Source: Chitinophagaceae bacterium
GTDB lineage: Bacteria > Bacteroidota > Bacteroidia > Chitinophagales > Chitinophagaceae
Assembly (NCBI GenBank): GCA_016787085.1
Contig: JAEUVJ010000008.1
Span: 124,001 to 188,000, forward strand
Direction of reading: 5' to 3'
DNA: 64,000 nucleotides
Positions 44,190 to 53,048 of the stretch are shown one piece after another. Below the pieces are notes generated by a model, which saw nothing but the letters and a program-made list of their open reading frames with translations, did no database searches and was not told where the DNA came from. Position 1 is the stretch's first letter. Every line of letters starts with the position of its first letter. Position numbers and translations under genes: made by a program.

Positions 44190-44482
44190 TTTCTTTTCTT
44201 CCCTGTTCATCATAGTGTTCAAAATCAATAAAGAAAATAAAAACTATATGGTTGTTGTGCTGAGACTCCCCAGTTCTCCGCAGTCTTCCAAACCAATAAA
44301 GAAAATAGAAACTATAGAATTGTTGTACTGAGACTGCGTCTCAGTACCGGCTTCAAAGAAGCCGTCATTGCTTTTCCATTATTTCGTTCTTCGTAGTCTC
44401 CTGGTCTTCCAATCTCATCGGAAATATATCAGTCATAGAGTTGTTATATTTATCAAAGACAAGAAGACCATGAACAACTGAA
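44190..44482. repeat. Direct repeats with two tandem perfect hairpins
   Basis: A segment of about 44 bp around AATAAAGAAAATAGAAACTAT and TTGTTGTACTGAGACT occurs at about 44226-44270 and again at about 44293-44336, with a weaker third copy near 44410-44455. At 44325-44347 GTACTGAGAC and GTCTCAGTAC pair perfectly around TGC, and directly after it CGGCTTC/GAAGCCG pair around AAA (44348-44364). No gene is seen in this 448-bp gap. Confidence 0.7.
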
Positions 44483-44541
44483 ACTTTCCCAGCCACCGTG
44501 TCCCGATTCTCACTCAGCCGGCACACAGGAAGGCCCGGTGC
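44483..44541. repeat. CCGTGTC repeat, right half only
   Basis: The segment AGCCACCGTGTCCCGATTCT and CACTCAGCCGGCACACAGG matches the right half of the copy at 46311-46463 with few differences. The left half is missing here. Confidence 0.7.
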
Positions 44542-44660
44542 ATAAACCACCGATCCGCATTAAGTCAGGCATTTTATTTACATTTACTCAGAGTATAGTC
44601 ATGTAGCCGTCAGCCCGGGATAACTCAATGCCTTTTTTTAAAAAGCTAAATCTCATTGTT

Positions 44661-46298
44661 ATGAACCGGCTACTTCCATCCGCTGCGACATTACTTATGT
44701 CCATTTTCATTTTGAACTACGGGCTTTCACAAACTACAGTATCACTTAAGACAGAAAACCTGAAAGGCCCGGACCAGCAACAATTAAACAACGCCTATAC
44801 CAATCATAAAGACTGGCTGCATTCATCACACGATTATTCCGGTCAGCGGTATGTTGACCTCAGGCAGATCAATATTTCCAACGTAAAAAAGATCCGCCCG
44901 ATTGCTATTTACCAGGCTGGCGACACAAGAGGTTTTCATACCAGCCCGTTGGTGTATAATGGCATTATGTATCTCACCACCCGTTATGATGCAATGGCCA
45001 TTGACGCCATTACAGGACGACAGCTCTGGCGTCAGACATGGAATGAACGGAAAGATGCCCCGTCTCAGTCCAACCGTGGTCTGGCGATAAAAGAAGGCGT
45101 GTTGTTCTGGGGCACCGGCGATGGGCACCTGATCGCATTGAATGCGGCGACCGGCGCCATAGCCTGGAAAAGGCAGCATGCTGCTCTAGGTAAAGGAGAA
45201 AAATTCAATATGTCGCCGTTGGTATATGAAAACCTTGTGGTGATAGGCACAGCAGGAAGTGAAAGTGGTATCCAGGGATGGATCGCTGCTTATGATATTA
45301 CCAATGGAGATGAGGTCTGGAAATTTCACATCATTCCCAAACCCGGTGACCCCGCGGCAGCCACATGGGGCAGCGACTCTGCTTTGATCAAAGCCGGAGG
45401 TGGTGTGTGGACAGCTGCGACACTGGATGTGGAATCCGGATTACTATTTGCCGGCACTGCCGATCCTGCACCCGTTTTTGACGGCAGAAGCAGACCCGGA
45501 GATAACCTGTACACCAATTGCCTGCTGGCGCTTGATATACGAACAGGAAAACTTGCGTGGCACAAACAAATGAACCCGCATGATGAACTGGATCGTGGTG
45601 TTACATCACCGGGCCCTATCTATTCTGCTGTTATCAATGGAAATAAAAAACAACTGATCGCCACAGCAGGAAAAGACGGTATGGTAAGAGTGATTGACAG
45701 GATAACCAGGCAGGTGCTTTTTGAAACGCCTGTTACAACCATGCTGAACGCCACTGTATCTCCCAGCCAGGAAGGAACAAGGGTGTGCCCTGGCATACTT
45801 GGCGGTGTGCAATGGAACGGCATCTCCTACAATCCCAATACAAATCTTATCTACGCCCCTGCAGTGGACTGGTGCACTACTTTTAAAAAAGGAAGTGATG
45901 AAGAAAGCATGCTTGCCCCGCACATGCGAAAATCCAATTTAGGCGGCGCCTTTAAACTGGACGATGTAAAAGAATCCAAAGGCTGGCTGTCTGCCATTGA
46001 TGCATCAACCGGGAAAATAAAATGGCAATACGCATCAAAAACGCCAATGGTAGCACCTGCCACTACTACTTCAGGCGGATTGGTACTTACGGGTGATAAT
46101 GCGGGCGACTTCCTGGTATTTAATGCCGCCAATGGCCAGTTACTGTATCGCTTTACTACAGGCGGGGCTTTGGCCGGTGGTATTGTGACCTATGAGATCA
46201 ATAACAAACAATATATCGCTGTCACCAGCGGCGGCATGACTTCTTTCTGGCAAAAACAAGGGTCTTCTACCGTTGTTATTTTTTCATTGCAGGAATAG
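44661..46298 (+). CDS. PQQ-type beta-propeller protein, quinoprotein dehydrogenase-like
   Basis: With the ATG at 44661 the protein has 545 residues and a signal peptide MNRLLPSAATLLMSIFILNY ending near GLSQ. It shows repeated tryptophan-docking propeller motifs: ALDIRTGKLAWHKQ, IDAITGRQLWRQTW, LNAATGAIAWKRQ, YDITNGDEVWKFH, and IDASTGKIKWQY. The Trp/Gly spacing and C-terminal GGLVLTGDNAGDFLVFNAANG resemble the pyrroloquinoline-quinone alcohol and glucose dehydrogenase family. There is no haem-binding CxxCH motif, so electrons would leave to a separate carrier. It is expected in the periplasm. Upstream and downstream are CCGTGTC repeats. Substrate unknown; activity with PQQ is family inference. 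Confidence 0.85.
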   Translation: MNRLLPSAATLLMSIFILNYGLSQTTVSLKTENLKGPDQQQLNNAYTNHKDWLHSSHDYSGQRYVDLRQINISNVKKIRPIAIYQAGDTRGFHTSPLVYNGIMYLTTRYDAMAIDAITGRQLWRQTWNERKDAPSQSNRGLAIKEGVLFWGTGDGHLIALNAATGAIAWKRQHAALGKGEKFNMSPLVYENLVVIGTAGSESGIQGWIAAYDITNGDEVWKFHIIPKPGDPAAATWGSDSALIKAGGGVWTAATLDVESGLLFAGTADPAPVFDGRSRPGDNLYTNCLLALDIRTGKLAWHKQMNPHDELDRGVTSPGPIYSAVINGNKKQLIATAGKDGMVRVIDRITRQVLFETPVTTMLNATVSPSQEGTRVCPGILGGVQWNGISYNPNTNLIYAPAVDWCTTFKKGSDEESMLAPHMRKSNLGGAFKLDDVKESKGWLSAIDASTGKIKWQYASKTPMVAPATTTSGGLVLTGDNAGDFLVFNAANGQLLYRFTTGGALAGGIVTYEINNKQYIAVTSGGMTSFWQKQGSSTVVIFSLQE

Positions 46299-46310
46299 CA
46301 TTGAGAATTA

Positions 46311-46463
46311 CTTCCCCGCCATGTCTTCATCCAATCTCATAGCCGTGTCTCACAGCATAGCTAAACGGGTGGCGTGGACACGGCGTCAATAGTAACGGGA
46401 TACCCTTCACAGCCACCGTGCCCCGCTTCTCACTCAGCCAGCACACAGGGAGACAGGGTACAG
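46311..46463. repeat. CCGTGTC repeat, copy B (most complete)
   Basis: This copy carries both halves: ATAGCCGTGTCTCACAGCAT through GTGGACACGGCG, and then AGCCACCGTGCCCCGCTTCT. It starts 13 bp after the PQQ gene stop. It contains a 23-codon ATG frame that matches the frame in copy A. Confidence 0.75.
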
Positions 46464-46564
46464 AAGCAGGATATGAATTGTCTTTTTTAACAACTCAATT
46501 CATAAAAGTCCCTTATTTTACAAAAATGAGACATCTCACTTTCTATCAGGCTATTGTAATTATT

Positions 46565-46572
46565 TACCTTTA
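46565..46572 (+). promoter_or_regulatory. Possible -7 box upstream of the sulfatase-fold gene
   Basis: TACCTTTA matches TAnnTTTG at all but the last base and lies 10 bp ahead of the ATG, so the transcript would be nearly leaderless. The evidence is weak. Confidence 0.3.
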
Positions 46573-46581
46573 CATCAACTT

Positions 46582-48546
46582 ATGCTCTTCAAACAAATCA
46601 ACGGAACATACTCCTTGCTGTACCGTTTTATTCTGTACTTTTTAGGAGCTTCCTTTCTTGTTCGCCTCGGTTTACTGGTTATTGCTGCCGGAAAAGCTCA
46701 GTTGACTTTTGTTGCCGTTTTAGAAATATTTGGCAAAGGGTTGTTGTTTGATCTTGGGGTAGCTGTATTTTTTTGTACGCCCTATGCCATTTATCTTTTA
46801 TTGCTCCCGGTTAAATGGAGCAGTTCTGTTTTTAATAAGGTCATCACCTATACGGCATTTTTCCTGGCAACGCTTATAACTTTATTTTCCTTTTTCGCCG
46901 AATTTACCTTTTGGCAGGAATTTGAAAGCCGTTTCAATTTTATAGCTGTTGACTATTTGATTTACACCTACGAGGTGGTAAACAATATTAACGAATCTTA
47001 CCCCCTCCCCCTTTTAATCGGGTCAATGTTCGCTATTACTTTAGCCGTTTTATTTGTATTTCAGAAAAAGAAATTTTTCACCCGCACTTTTAAAGGTTCA
47101 ACAGGTTTCCTTTTGCGTTTGACCATCAGCGGCTGTATAATTATTACGGGACTATTTTATGCTTTCCTGATTAAAAACACTTTTGCCGAACAAGGCCGTA
47201 ACCGCTACCAGGATGAGTTATCCAAAGCCGGTATCTACTCATTCTTTGCCGCCTTTAAGAATAATGAAATAAACTACGATCAATTTTATAAGCTGATTGA
47301 CAAAAACAAGGCCTTTAACGTGGTAAGGGATCAATTAGCTGACAGTAACACCGAGTTCCTTAATAGCGGACTGTCAATTGAAAGAAGAATAACCGGGAAT
47401 GGCATTGCCAAAACGCCTAATGTTATCATGGTCACTATCGAAAGTTTTAGCGCTGACTTTATGGAGCATTTTGGTAATGCAAACAAGCTCACGCCAATAT
47501 TGGATTCACTGGCAGGCAAAAGTGTCTTCTTTACTGATATGTATGCTACCGGTACCCGAACGGTCCGTGGCATGGAAGCATTGAGCCTCTCTATCCCTCC
47601 CTCTCCCGGCAGCAGTATTGTGAGAAGACCTGATAATGATAACCTGACAACTATTGGTTATCTCTTTCAGCAGAATGGATACAAAACCGGTTTCTTTTAT
47701 GGCGGTGATGGTTACTTCGACAATATGAACATGTTCTTCGGTAACAACGGCTATATGGTTACTGATAAACGAAGAAATACCTTTATCAAGGATAATTTTA
47801 AAGCTCCCAGGAATACTATCCCGGATTCATCTGTTCATTTCAAAAATGCCTGGGGAATTTGCGATGAAGACTTGTATGATGCCGTTATAAAAGATGCGGA
47901 TACCAAAGCACTGCAGAAAAAACCATTTTATGATTTTGTAATGACCACTTCCAATCACCGTCCTTATACCTACCCGGAGGGAAAAATAGATATTTCGTCC
48001 GGAAGCGGCAGAGATGGGGCTGTAAAATACACCGACTATGCAATCGGCCAGTTTTTGAAGAAGGCAAAACAAAGACCCTGGTTCGCTAATACCGTTTTTA
48101 TTTTTGTTGCTGACCATTGTGCCAACAGTGCCGGAAAGAATGAAATTGATATTGCCAAATATCATATTCCTGCCTTTATTTATAATTTACCAAACCAGTC
48201 TCCCGTATCTGTGCCTGTAATGTGCTCCCAGATTGACTTATATCCTACATTGTTTCATTTACTAAACTGGAGTTACAGCAGTAATCTGTATGGACAAGAC
48301 GTATTGTCAAATCACTATATCCCAAGGATCCTTGTTGGTACCTATCAAAAACTCGGTTATTTAAAAAATGATACTTTTATCGTCTTAAGTCCACAGCAAA
48401 AAGTGGAACTGCTTCAATATAATAAGGTTAAAAACGAACAGCTTCCTATATATAAAGATTCTAGAGGTCTTATTGAAGAAGCAGTAGCTAACTATCAAAC
48501 GGCTTATTACCTGTTTAAAAACGGTGGATTGAAGCAAGCCAGGTAA
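46582..48546 (+). CDS. LTA synthase/MdoB-type sulfatase-fold membrane protein
   Basis: The 654-residue protein has about five membrane segments in the first 200 residues (for example FILYFLGASFLVRLGLLVI) and a large periplasmic alkaline-phosphatase-fold domain (about 270-600). The metal-binding Glu is in VIMVTIESFSADFM, the catalytic Thr is probably Thr327 in TRTVRGMEA, and later ligands are in FVADHCANS. Related enzymes move phosphoglycerol or phosphoethanolamine onto envelope glycans or lipids. The acceptor here is unknown. It lies between two copies of the CCGTGTC repeat in the accessory region. Confidence 0.88.
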   Translation: MLFKQINGTYSLLYRFILYFLGASFLVRLGLLVIAAGKAQLTFVAVLEIFGKGLLFDLGVAVFFCTPYAIYLLLLPVKWSSSVFNKVITYTAFFLATLITLFSFFAEFTFWQEFESRFNFIAVDYLIYTYEVVNNINESYPLPLLIGSMFAITLAVLFVFQKKKFFTRTFKGSTGFLLRLTISGCIIITGLFYAFLIKNTFAEQGRNRYQDELSKAGIYSFFAAFKNNEINYDQFYKLIDKNKAFNVVRDQLADSNTEFLNSGLSIERRITGNGIAKTPNVIMVTIESFSADFMEHFGNANKLTPILDSLAGKSVFFTDMYATGTRTVRGMEALSLSIPPSPGSSIVRRPDNDNLTTIGYLFQQNGYKTGFFYGGDGYFDNMNMFFGNNGYMVTDKRRNTFIKDNFKAPRNTIPDSSVHFKNAWGICDEDLYDAVIKDADTKALQKKPFYDFVMTTSNHRPYTYPEGKIDISSGSGRDGAVKYTDYAIGQFLKKAKQRPWFANTVFIFVADHCANSAGKNEIDIAKYHIPAFIYNLPNQSPVSVPVMCSQIDLYPTLFHLLNWSYSSNLYGQDVLSNHYIPRILVGTYQKLGYLKNDTFIVLSPQQKVELLQYNKVKNEQLPIYKDSRGLIEEAVANYQTAYYLFKNGGLKQAR

Positions 48547-48564
48547 TGGCATTTCTTTCTTTTT

Positions 48565-48670
48565 CTTCCCCCTCGTATCTTCCACCGGCTTCATAACTGT
48601 GTCTCACAGCATGGCCTCGTGGATGGCGTTGACACGGCGCCCTTAATAAACGAGATGCTTTTCATCAGCG
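48565..48670. repeat. CCGTGTC repeat, copy C
   Basis: This copy has CTTCCCCCTCGTATCTTCC, then AACTGTGTCTCACAGCATGG and GTTGACACGGCGC. It begins 19 bp after the stop of the sulfatase-fold gene and runs close to the stop of the converging oxidoreductase gene. Confidence 0.65.
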
Positions 48671-48681
48671 CATGTTATAAC

Positions 48682-49860
48682 TCAGGTCTTATCAAGCACC
48701 AGCTTCCTCGCTTGCTTTTGCGCTTTTAAAGCGAGCTCGGTGGCGAGGAAACAATGTTCCTGTGTCATGGCTGTTTCGGTTCTGTTCACGATATCATTCA
48801 CCAGTTGTTCCCCGTAAGGAAGAACGACATCCTTGCAATCTATGTATTGTGTATCTTTTTTGGTGATAAGAAAAAGATGATTGCCACCGGGCCTTCCGGC
48901 AATATCTATGTTCTTGCGTATCTCGATAAATCCTTCGGTGCCCAATATGGTCAACCGCCCGTCGCCCCATGTTTGCAACCCATCCGGCGTGAACCAATCC
49001 ACCCTGATATAACCCGTGCCTCCGTTGCCTTTGATGGTGGCATCACCAAAATCTTCAAACTGCGGGTACTGCGGGTTCGCCACATTACCCGTTTGTGAAA
49101 ACACCACTTCAGCTTTGGTGGAACCGGTGAAATATAAAAACTGGTCAAACTGGTGAGAAGCGATGTCGGTAATGATACCCCCGAAATACTTTTTATCAAA
49201 GAACCAGGGAGGCCTTGTTGACAAACTGATCCGGTGGGGCCCCAGGCCGATGGTCTGGATCACTTTCCCGATGGCGCCTGCTTTGATCAGCTCCCCGGCT
49301 TTTACCGTGGCTCTATTTTCGAAACGTTCACTATACATGATGGAATAAATACGGCCGGTTTGTTTTTGTACCCGGCGCACTTCAGCCAGTTGTTCCAATG
49401 AGGTAATACCAGGCTTGTCCGACATATAATCTTTTCCGTGCTGCATCACTCTTATTCCCAGTGGCGCTCTTTCATTCGGAATAATGGAGCTTAATACCAA
49501 ATGGATGGATTTATCTTCCAGGATCTCCTTTTCGTCGGTTACCCTTTTGGCCTGCGGATATCTTTTGGAAAAAGCGGCAGCCAGGTCATCTTCCCTGGCA
49601 TAAAAGGAAACCAGTTGTCCGCCACCGCGTATCACCGCTTCTGCCTGCCCGTAGATATGGTTATGGTTAATACCAATAACGGAAAAGTTTATCCTGGGCT
49701 CCGTTCTTATTGTGGCTTCGGTACTGTTTTCTGTTTCCGGGGTCGTACCGGCACTGTTAGCCAGCAGTTCGCCGGGAAAAACCGAAAGCAATCCTGCGGC
49801 CGATGTAGCGGCGGTAGCCGAACGGATAAATTTTCTGCGGTTGTATTTCGACGGTTCCAT
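48682..49860 (-). CDS. Tat-exported Gfo/Idh/MocA family oxidoreductase
   Basis: The 392-residue protein begins MEPSKYNRRKFIRSATAATS, a twin-arginine signal (RRKFIR) followed by a hydrophobic part ending near LLANSAG. The Rossmann fold follows (about 54-170, INFSVIGINHNHIYGQAEAV), with DKPGITSLEQLAEV in place of the EKP motif. A C-terminal alpha/beta domain contains GGIITDIASHQFDQF. Such exported members bind NAD(P) tightly before Tat export and act on sugars or glycosides in the periplasm. It is a single gene with a candidate TAnnTTTG promoter right upstream. Substrate unknown. Confidence 0.9.
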   Translation of the reverse strand: MEPSKYNRRKFIRSATAATSAAGLLSVFPGELLANSAGTTPETENSTEATIRTEPRINFSVIGINHNHIYGQAEAVIRGGGQLVSFYAREDDLAAAFSKRYPQAKRVTDEKEILEDKSIHLVLSSIIPNERAPLGIRVMQHGKDYMSDKPGITSLEQLAEVRRVQKQTGRIYSIMYSERFENRATVKAGELIKAGAIGKVIQTIGLGPHRISLSTRPPWFFDKKYFGGIITDIASHQFDQFLYFTGSTKAEVVFSQTGNVANPQYPQFEDFGDATIKGNGGTGYIRVDWFTPDGLQTWGDGRLTILGTEGFIEIRKNIDIAGRPGGNHLFLITKKDTQYIDCKDVVLPYGEQLVNDIVNRTETAMTQEHCFLATELALKAQKQARKLVLDKT

Positions 49861-49879
49861 ATTGATTTTAATGTTTGAT

Positions 49880-49887
49880 CAAATGTA
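49880..49887 (-). promoter_or_regulatory. Candidate -7 box of the Tat oxidoreductase gene
   Basis: The plus strand reads CAAATGTA, giving TACATTTG on the minus strand, a strict TAnnTTTG match 20 bp ahead of the ATG. This would leave a leader of about 14 nt. No clear -33 TTG was seen. Confidence 0.5.
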
Positions 49888-49889
49888 AA

Positions 49890-50320
49890 GTTTTCTTTTC
49901 CAGAGATGACCCGCATTTTTTGGATGCAGCGATCCGCTTCAGATGAGCTGTAAATATTACCCGTTTGCGTATGTACCCCCACTAACCAGCCCACCCCTTT
50001 TGCCATATCCATTATCAGCAGCAACTACCGCTCTCCGTCATGACGGTGGCTGCGACTGGGAGCGAAAAGAGGTAGTAACCGGAGGGGATGAAGAGACTAT
50101 GACCCGTATTGATTTCGCAATAGACAATAACCTTCCCAACTAAAGCAACCCGCTTTTCTTGATCAAATAATACAAAAACACCTGGCCGCATAAAGAGGCG
50201 GCTTCCGGAGCTGTTGCGGCCTGCAACGTTTGCGGAGACAATTGCTGTTAAATTCCATGATTCATAAACTTTTAGGATGAAAAAAAGTCATTATCATTTT
50301 ATTTAATAATAAGTATTAAC
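49890..50320. other. Intergenic stretch with a possible gene remnant
   Basis: No convincing gene is present. A plus-strand frame ending at 50143 has a protein-like last part (CDWERKEVVTGGDEETMTRI, then DFAIDNNLP) and may be a remnant of a lost gene. CCGTCATGACGG (50035-50046) is a perfect 12-bp palindrome. Confidence 0.3.
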
Positions 50321-50323
50321 CCT

Positions 50324-50331
50324 TATTTTTG
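50324..50331 (+). promoter_or_regulatory. Possible -7 box upstream of the Ig-repeat surface protein
   Basis: TATTTTTG is a strict match to TAnnTTTG, but it lies only 15 bp ahead of the ATG, so transcripts would be almost leaderless. There is no clear -33 element. Confidence 0.35.
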
Positions 50332-50345
50332 ACGAAATTCTAACT

Positions 50346-52463
50346 ATGAGAAAATGTTACGTTCTTTTTATAGGCATGGTTGCCTGTAAGCAGGTTTTTG
50401 CGCAATGCACTCCTGCTATTGTAAGAACCTCCGCTACTATCAATACCCCGGGCTACACTTTGAATTCGGCTTTCAATGCCAGCAATACCGCTTCGGGTGT
50501 GATCAATAACCTGAGTAGTGGGTTGTTTACTTTCACCGGCGCCGTTAATGGCACAGCCAGGTGGACCGGCGGGGTACAAATTCAAAATGATGCGTCCATT
50601 GGCAACTACATCTTTGTACAACCCAATAACACCACTAATCCAGCTACCCCCACCAATACCGGCACATACACGATACAGTTTATTGAGCCGGTAAGAAATT
50701 TATCCTTCCGTTGTGCAGGATTGAACAACCAGGACAGGATAATCATAACGGCATTTAACGGCGCTGCGCCTATCACCATTACAGCAGCTAATTTCAGTGA
50801 CAATGTACCTGATCCGGGCAATGCAGGGACCATTGTGATCAGCGGGGGAAATACGCTGACCGGCAACAATACAGCAGGGGGTGGATCAGTTCTGACCAAC
50901 AGGATAACCCTCAACATACCCGGCCCGGTTACGCAGATTGTAATGCGGACAGGCAAGGCGGATAATAGTAATGGGAATGTAACACTGGGCTTTACTTCAT
51001 TTGGTTTTACTAAATGCATGAAAGTGCCCCCAGACCTGAATACAACATTTGTGAATGCAACTGTAACCGGTAATGCAGGGACGAATGATGTAAAGCCATC
51101 AGGCACCACCTACGGAACAGCTACAGCGGTTCCGGGCAATCCCGGCCCTGCTGTACCTACTGTCAGCAGCGATGGTTCGTATAGTTTTACTTCCGCCGTG
51201 CCGGGAGTTTTCAGGTTTACGGTTCCTATGTGCCCCGGTAGTGTGGTAGTGCCTGATTGCCCGAATGTGCCGCTGGTGATAACTGTTATCAATGGGACTG
51301 TCTATACCAATAATCCTGTCGCCGATATTGACAGGGCTGTCACTCCTTTAAATACAGCCGTAACATTAAACACATTAGCCAATGATAAAGCCGGTAACAA
51401 CTCGGCAGTGGCGCTGAACCCTGCTTCTGTTACTGTTACTACTCCACCGCTCAACGGCTCCACCAGTGTAAATCCGGCTACCGGTGCTATTACCTATACA
51501 CCCAATGCCGGTTATACGGGTTTTGATACGCTTACCTACCAGGTATGCGACCTGGCGACACCTGTACCCATGTGCGCTACTTCCATACAGGTGATCACTA
51601 TCGAAGCAGCCGGCAGTCCTAACTCTACCGTAGCCGGAGATGATTACAACAGTACACCGCTGAACACCCCGGCTTCCGGCAATGTAAAGAACAATGACAG
51701 CGACCCGCAGGCAAATACGCAAACCGTAACAACACAAAACACTACAGTGCCCGGCAAAGGGACATTAGTACTGAATACCGACGGCACTTATACCTTTACC
51801 CCTGTGTCCGGCTTTAGCGGCCCGGTGAATTTTCCCTACCAGACATGTGATAACGGTACACCCGTTGTTTGCACTAATGCTACATTATACCTGCTGGTAT
51901 TTCCTTCTTTCTTATTGCCGCTTGACCTTACTTCATTCAATGCAATTCCCGTCAATGCGAATAGTCATCTGTCGTGGACATCTGAAAACCAGGTTAACGT
52001 CAGCCGGTTTGAAATTGAGCGGTCGCCTGTGCAGCCGGTTTCATTCTCCGTTATAGGCACCGTTCCGGTCAATAACGGATCGTCAGGCAGCTATTCCTTT
52101 GTGGATGTCAATGCGAGGGGTGTAATGGAGAAAGGACTCTACCGCTTAAAGATCATTGATAATAACGGCCGGTTTACCTACAGCCGCACCGCTTTAGTGA
52201 ATTTTGGTAAAGGCCTGGCACTTACTATCAGGCCCACGATCGCCATGAAAGGACAGCCCATCGTTATACTGACAGGCACATCAGGCAGCCAGGCAACCTA
52301 TACCGGTATGCTGAACAACTCCGCCGGCCAGTTGATAGAAAAATGGAGTACCGGCGCCGGTAGTTATAAACAAATTGAAACCGCGGGCCTGCCAAAGGGT
52401 ATCTACATCATCAGCATCATTCATGAGGCAGGCATAACGTATGAAAAAGTGATCGTACAATAA
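50346..52463 (+). CDS. Surface protein with Ig-like repeats and T9SS-type tail
   Basis: The 705-residue protein has a signal peptide (MRKCYVLFIGMVACKQVFAQ). The first third is a beta-rich domain with NTGTYTIQFIEPVRNLSFRC. Two cadherin/VCBS-like Ig repeats follow (about 325-425, with LNTLANDKAGN and GAITYTPNAGYTGFDTLTYQ; about 430-525, with NVKNNDSDPQANT and GTYTFTPVSGFSGPV). The last 80-90 residues look like a type A T9SS sorting domain, ending LPKGIYIISIIHEAGITYEK. It should be secreted through the type IX system and attached to the cell surface. An adhesin-like role is plausible but not shown. A terminator follows. Confidence 0.88.
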   Translation: MRKCYVLFIGMVACKQVFAQCTPAIVRTSATINTPGYTLNSAFNASNTASGVINNLSSGLFTFTGAVNGTARWTGGVQIQNDASIGNYIFVQPNNTTNPATPTNTGTYTIQFIEPVRNLSFRCAGLNNQDRIIITAFNGAAPITITAANFSDNVPDPGNAGTIVISGGNTLTGNNTAGGGSVLTNRITLNIPGPVTQIVMRTGKADNSNGNVTLGFTSFGFTKCMKVPPDLNTTFVNATVTGNAGTNDVKPSGTTYGTATAVPGNPGPAVPTVSSDGSYSFTSAVPGVFRFTVPMCPGSVVVPDCPNVPLVITVINGTVYTNNPVADIDRAVTPLNTAVTLNTLANDKAGNNSAVALNPASVTVTTPPLNGSTSVNPATGAITYTPNAGYTGFDTLTYQVCDLATPVPMCATSIQVITIEAAGSPNSTVAGDDYNSTPLNTPASGNVKNNDSDPQANTQTVTTQNTTVPGKGTLVLNTDGTYTFTPVSGFSGPVNFPYQTCDNGTPVVCTNATLYLLVFPSFLLPLDLTSFNAIPVNANSHLSWTSENQVNVSRFEIERSPVQPVSFSVIGTVPVNNGSSGSYSFVDVNARGVMEKGLYRLKIIDNNGRFTYSRTALVNFGKGLALTIRPTIAMKGQPIVILTGTSGSQATYTGMLNNSAGQLIEKWSTGAGSYKQIETAGLPKGIYIISIIHEAGITYEKVIVQ

Positions 52464-52487
52464 CGATAGAGAAAGGACGACAAAAAG

Positions 52488-52516
52488 ACTCTGTTCACCC
52501 GGGCAGAGTTTTTTTT
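52488..52516 (+). terminator. Rho-independent terminator
   Basis: ACTCTGTTC (52488-52496) and GGGCAGAGT (52501-52509) pair, with two G-T pairs and loop ACCC, followed by eight T bases. It ends the transcript of the Ig-repeat surface protein gene. Confidence 0.9.
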
Positions 52517-52646
52517 GTTCCTGATCTTCAAACCACGGGACAGTTATTTGTGTTATTTATATTTCAGTTCATTGGTGTAGAAACAGAAGGCAAACATTAT
52601 TCTCTTTGTCTCAATAAGGAATAACGATATCATTCAACCAGGCACC

Positions 52647-52940
52647 ATGGAAAAACATCCTAATGAATGCAAATGCCGCGGTACAGGCCTTATTAAATGT
52701 CCTGAATGTAAAGGGAAGGGGGAAATAGTGCTCGCGGTGAATGGTGAAACGATCCCCTGCCTGCACTGTTCATCATTTTACCATGAGGTACCCTGCCCGA
52801 TGCAGTATCCGCAAAAAGAAAAAGAGCTTTTCCGGAAACTTCATTTCGGTCGCTGGGGCGGGCCTTTTGTATTACTGATGCCGGTAGCAGTCATGGCTGC
52901 TCTGTTTGCTTTGTTATACTTCTTTGTAAAAGGGTGCTGA
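52647..52940 (+). CDS. Small zinc-finger-like membrane protein
   Basis: The 97-residue protein starts with Cys-rich motifs CKCRGTGLIKCPECKGKGE and CLHCSSFYHEVPC, close to the CxxCxGxG zinc motifs of DnaJ-type proteins. A basic stretch and one C-terminal membrane segment (about residues 72-93, FVLLMPVAVMAALFALLYFF) follow. It is thus probably a tail-anchored protein with a cytoplasmic zinc-binding head. No family assignment is possible. It stands alone between the terminator at 52516 and the rhodanese gene. Confidence 0.65.
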   Translation: MEKHPNECKCRGTGLIKCPECKGKGEIVLAVNGETIPCLHCSSFYHEVPCPMQYPQKEKELFRKLHFGRWGGPFVLLMPVAVMAALFALLYFFVKGC

Positions 52941-53048
52941 TCCCTTCAGCCGGAGTAGAAAGCTTTACCCATTCAGAACGGGCATTCACCCGGTCTTCCT
53001 GAAAGCCATTTCATTTCATGTTAAGTTCATGGTCCAAAAACAACCAAC

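Noticed and set aside
46418..46645. Plus-strand frame of 75 codons overlapping the sulfatase-fold gene start
   Set aside because: It begins inside repeat copy B and runs out of frame over the start of a well-supported gene.
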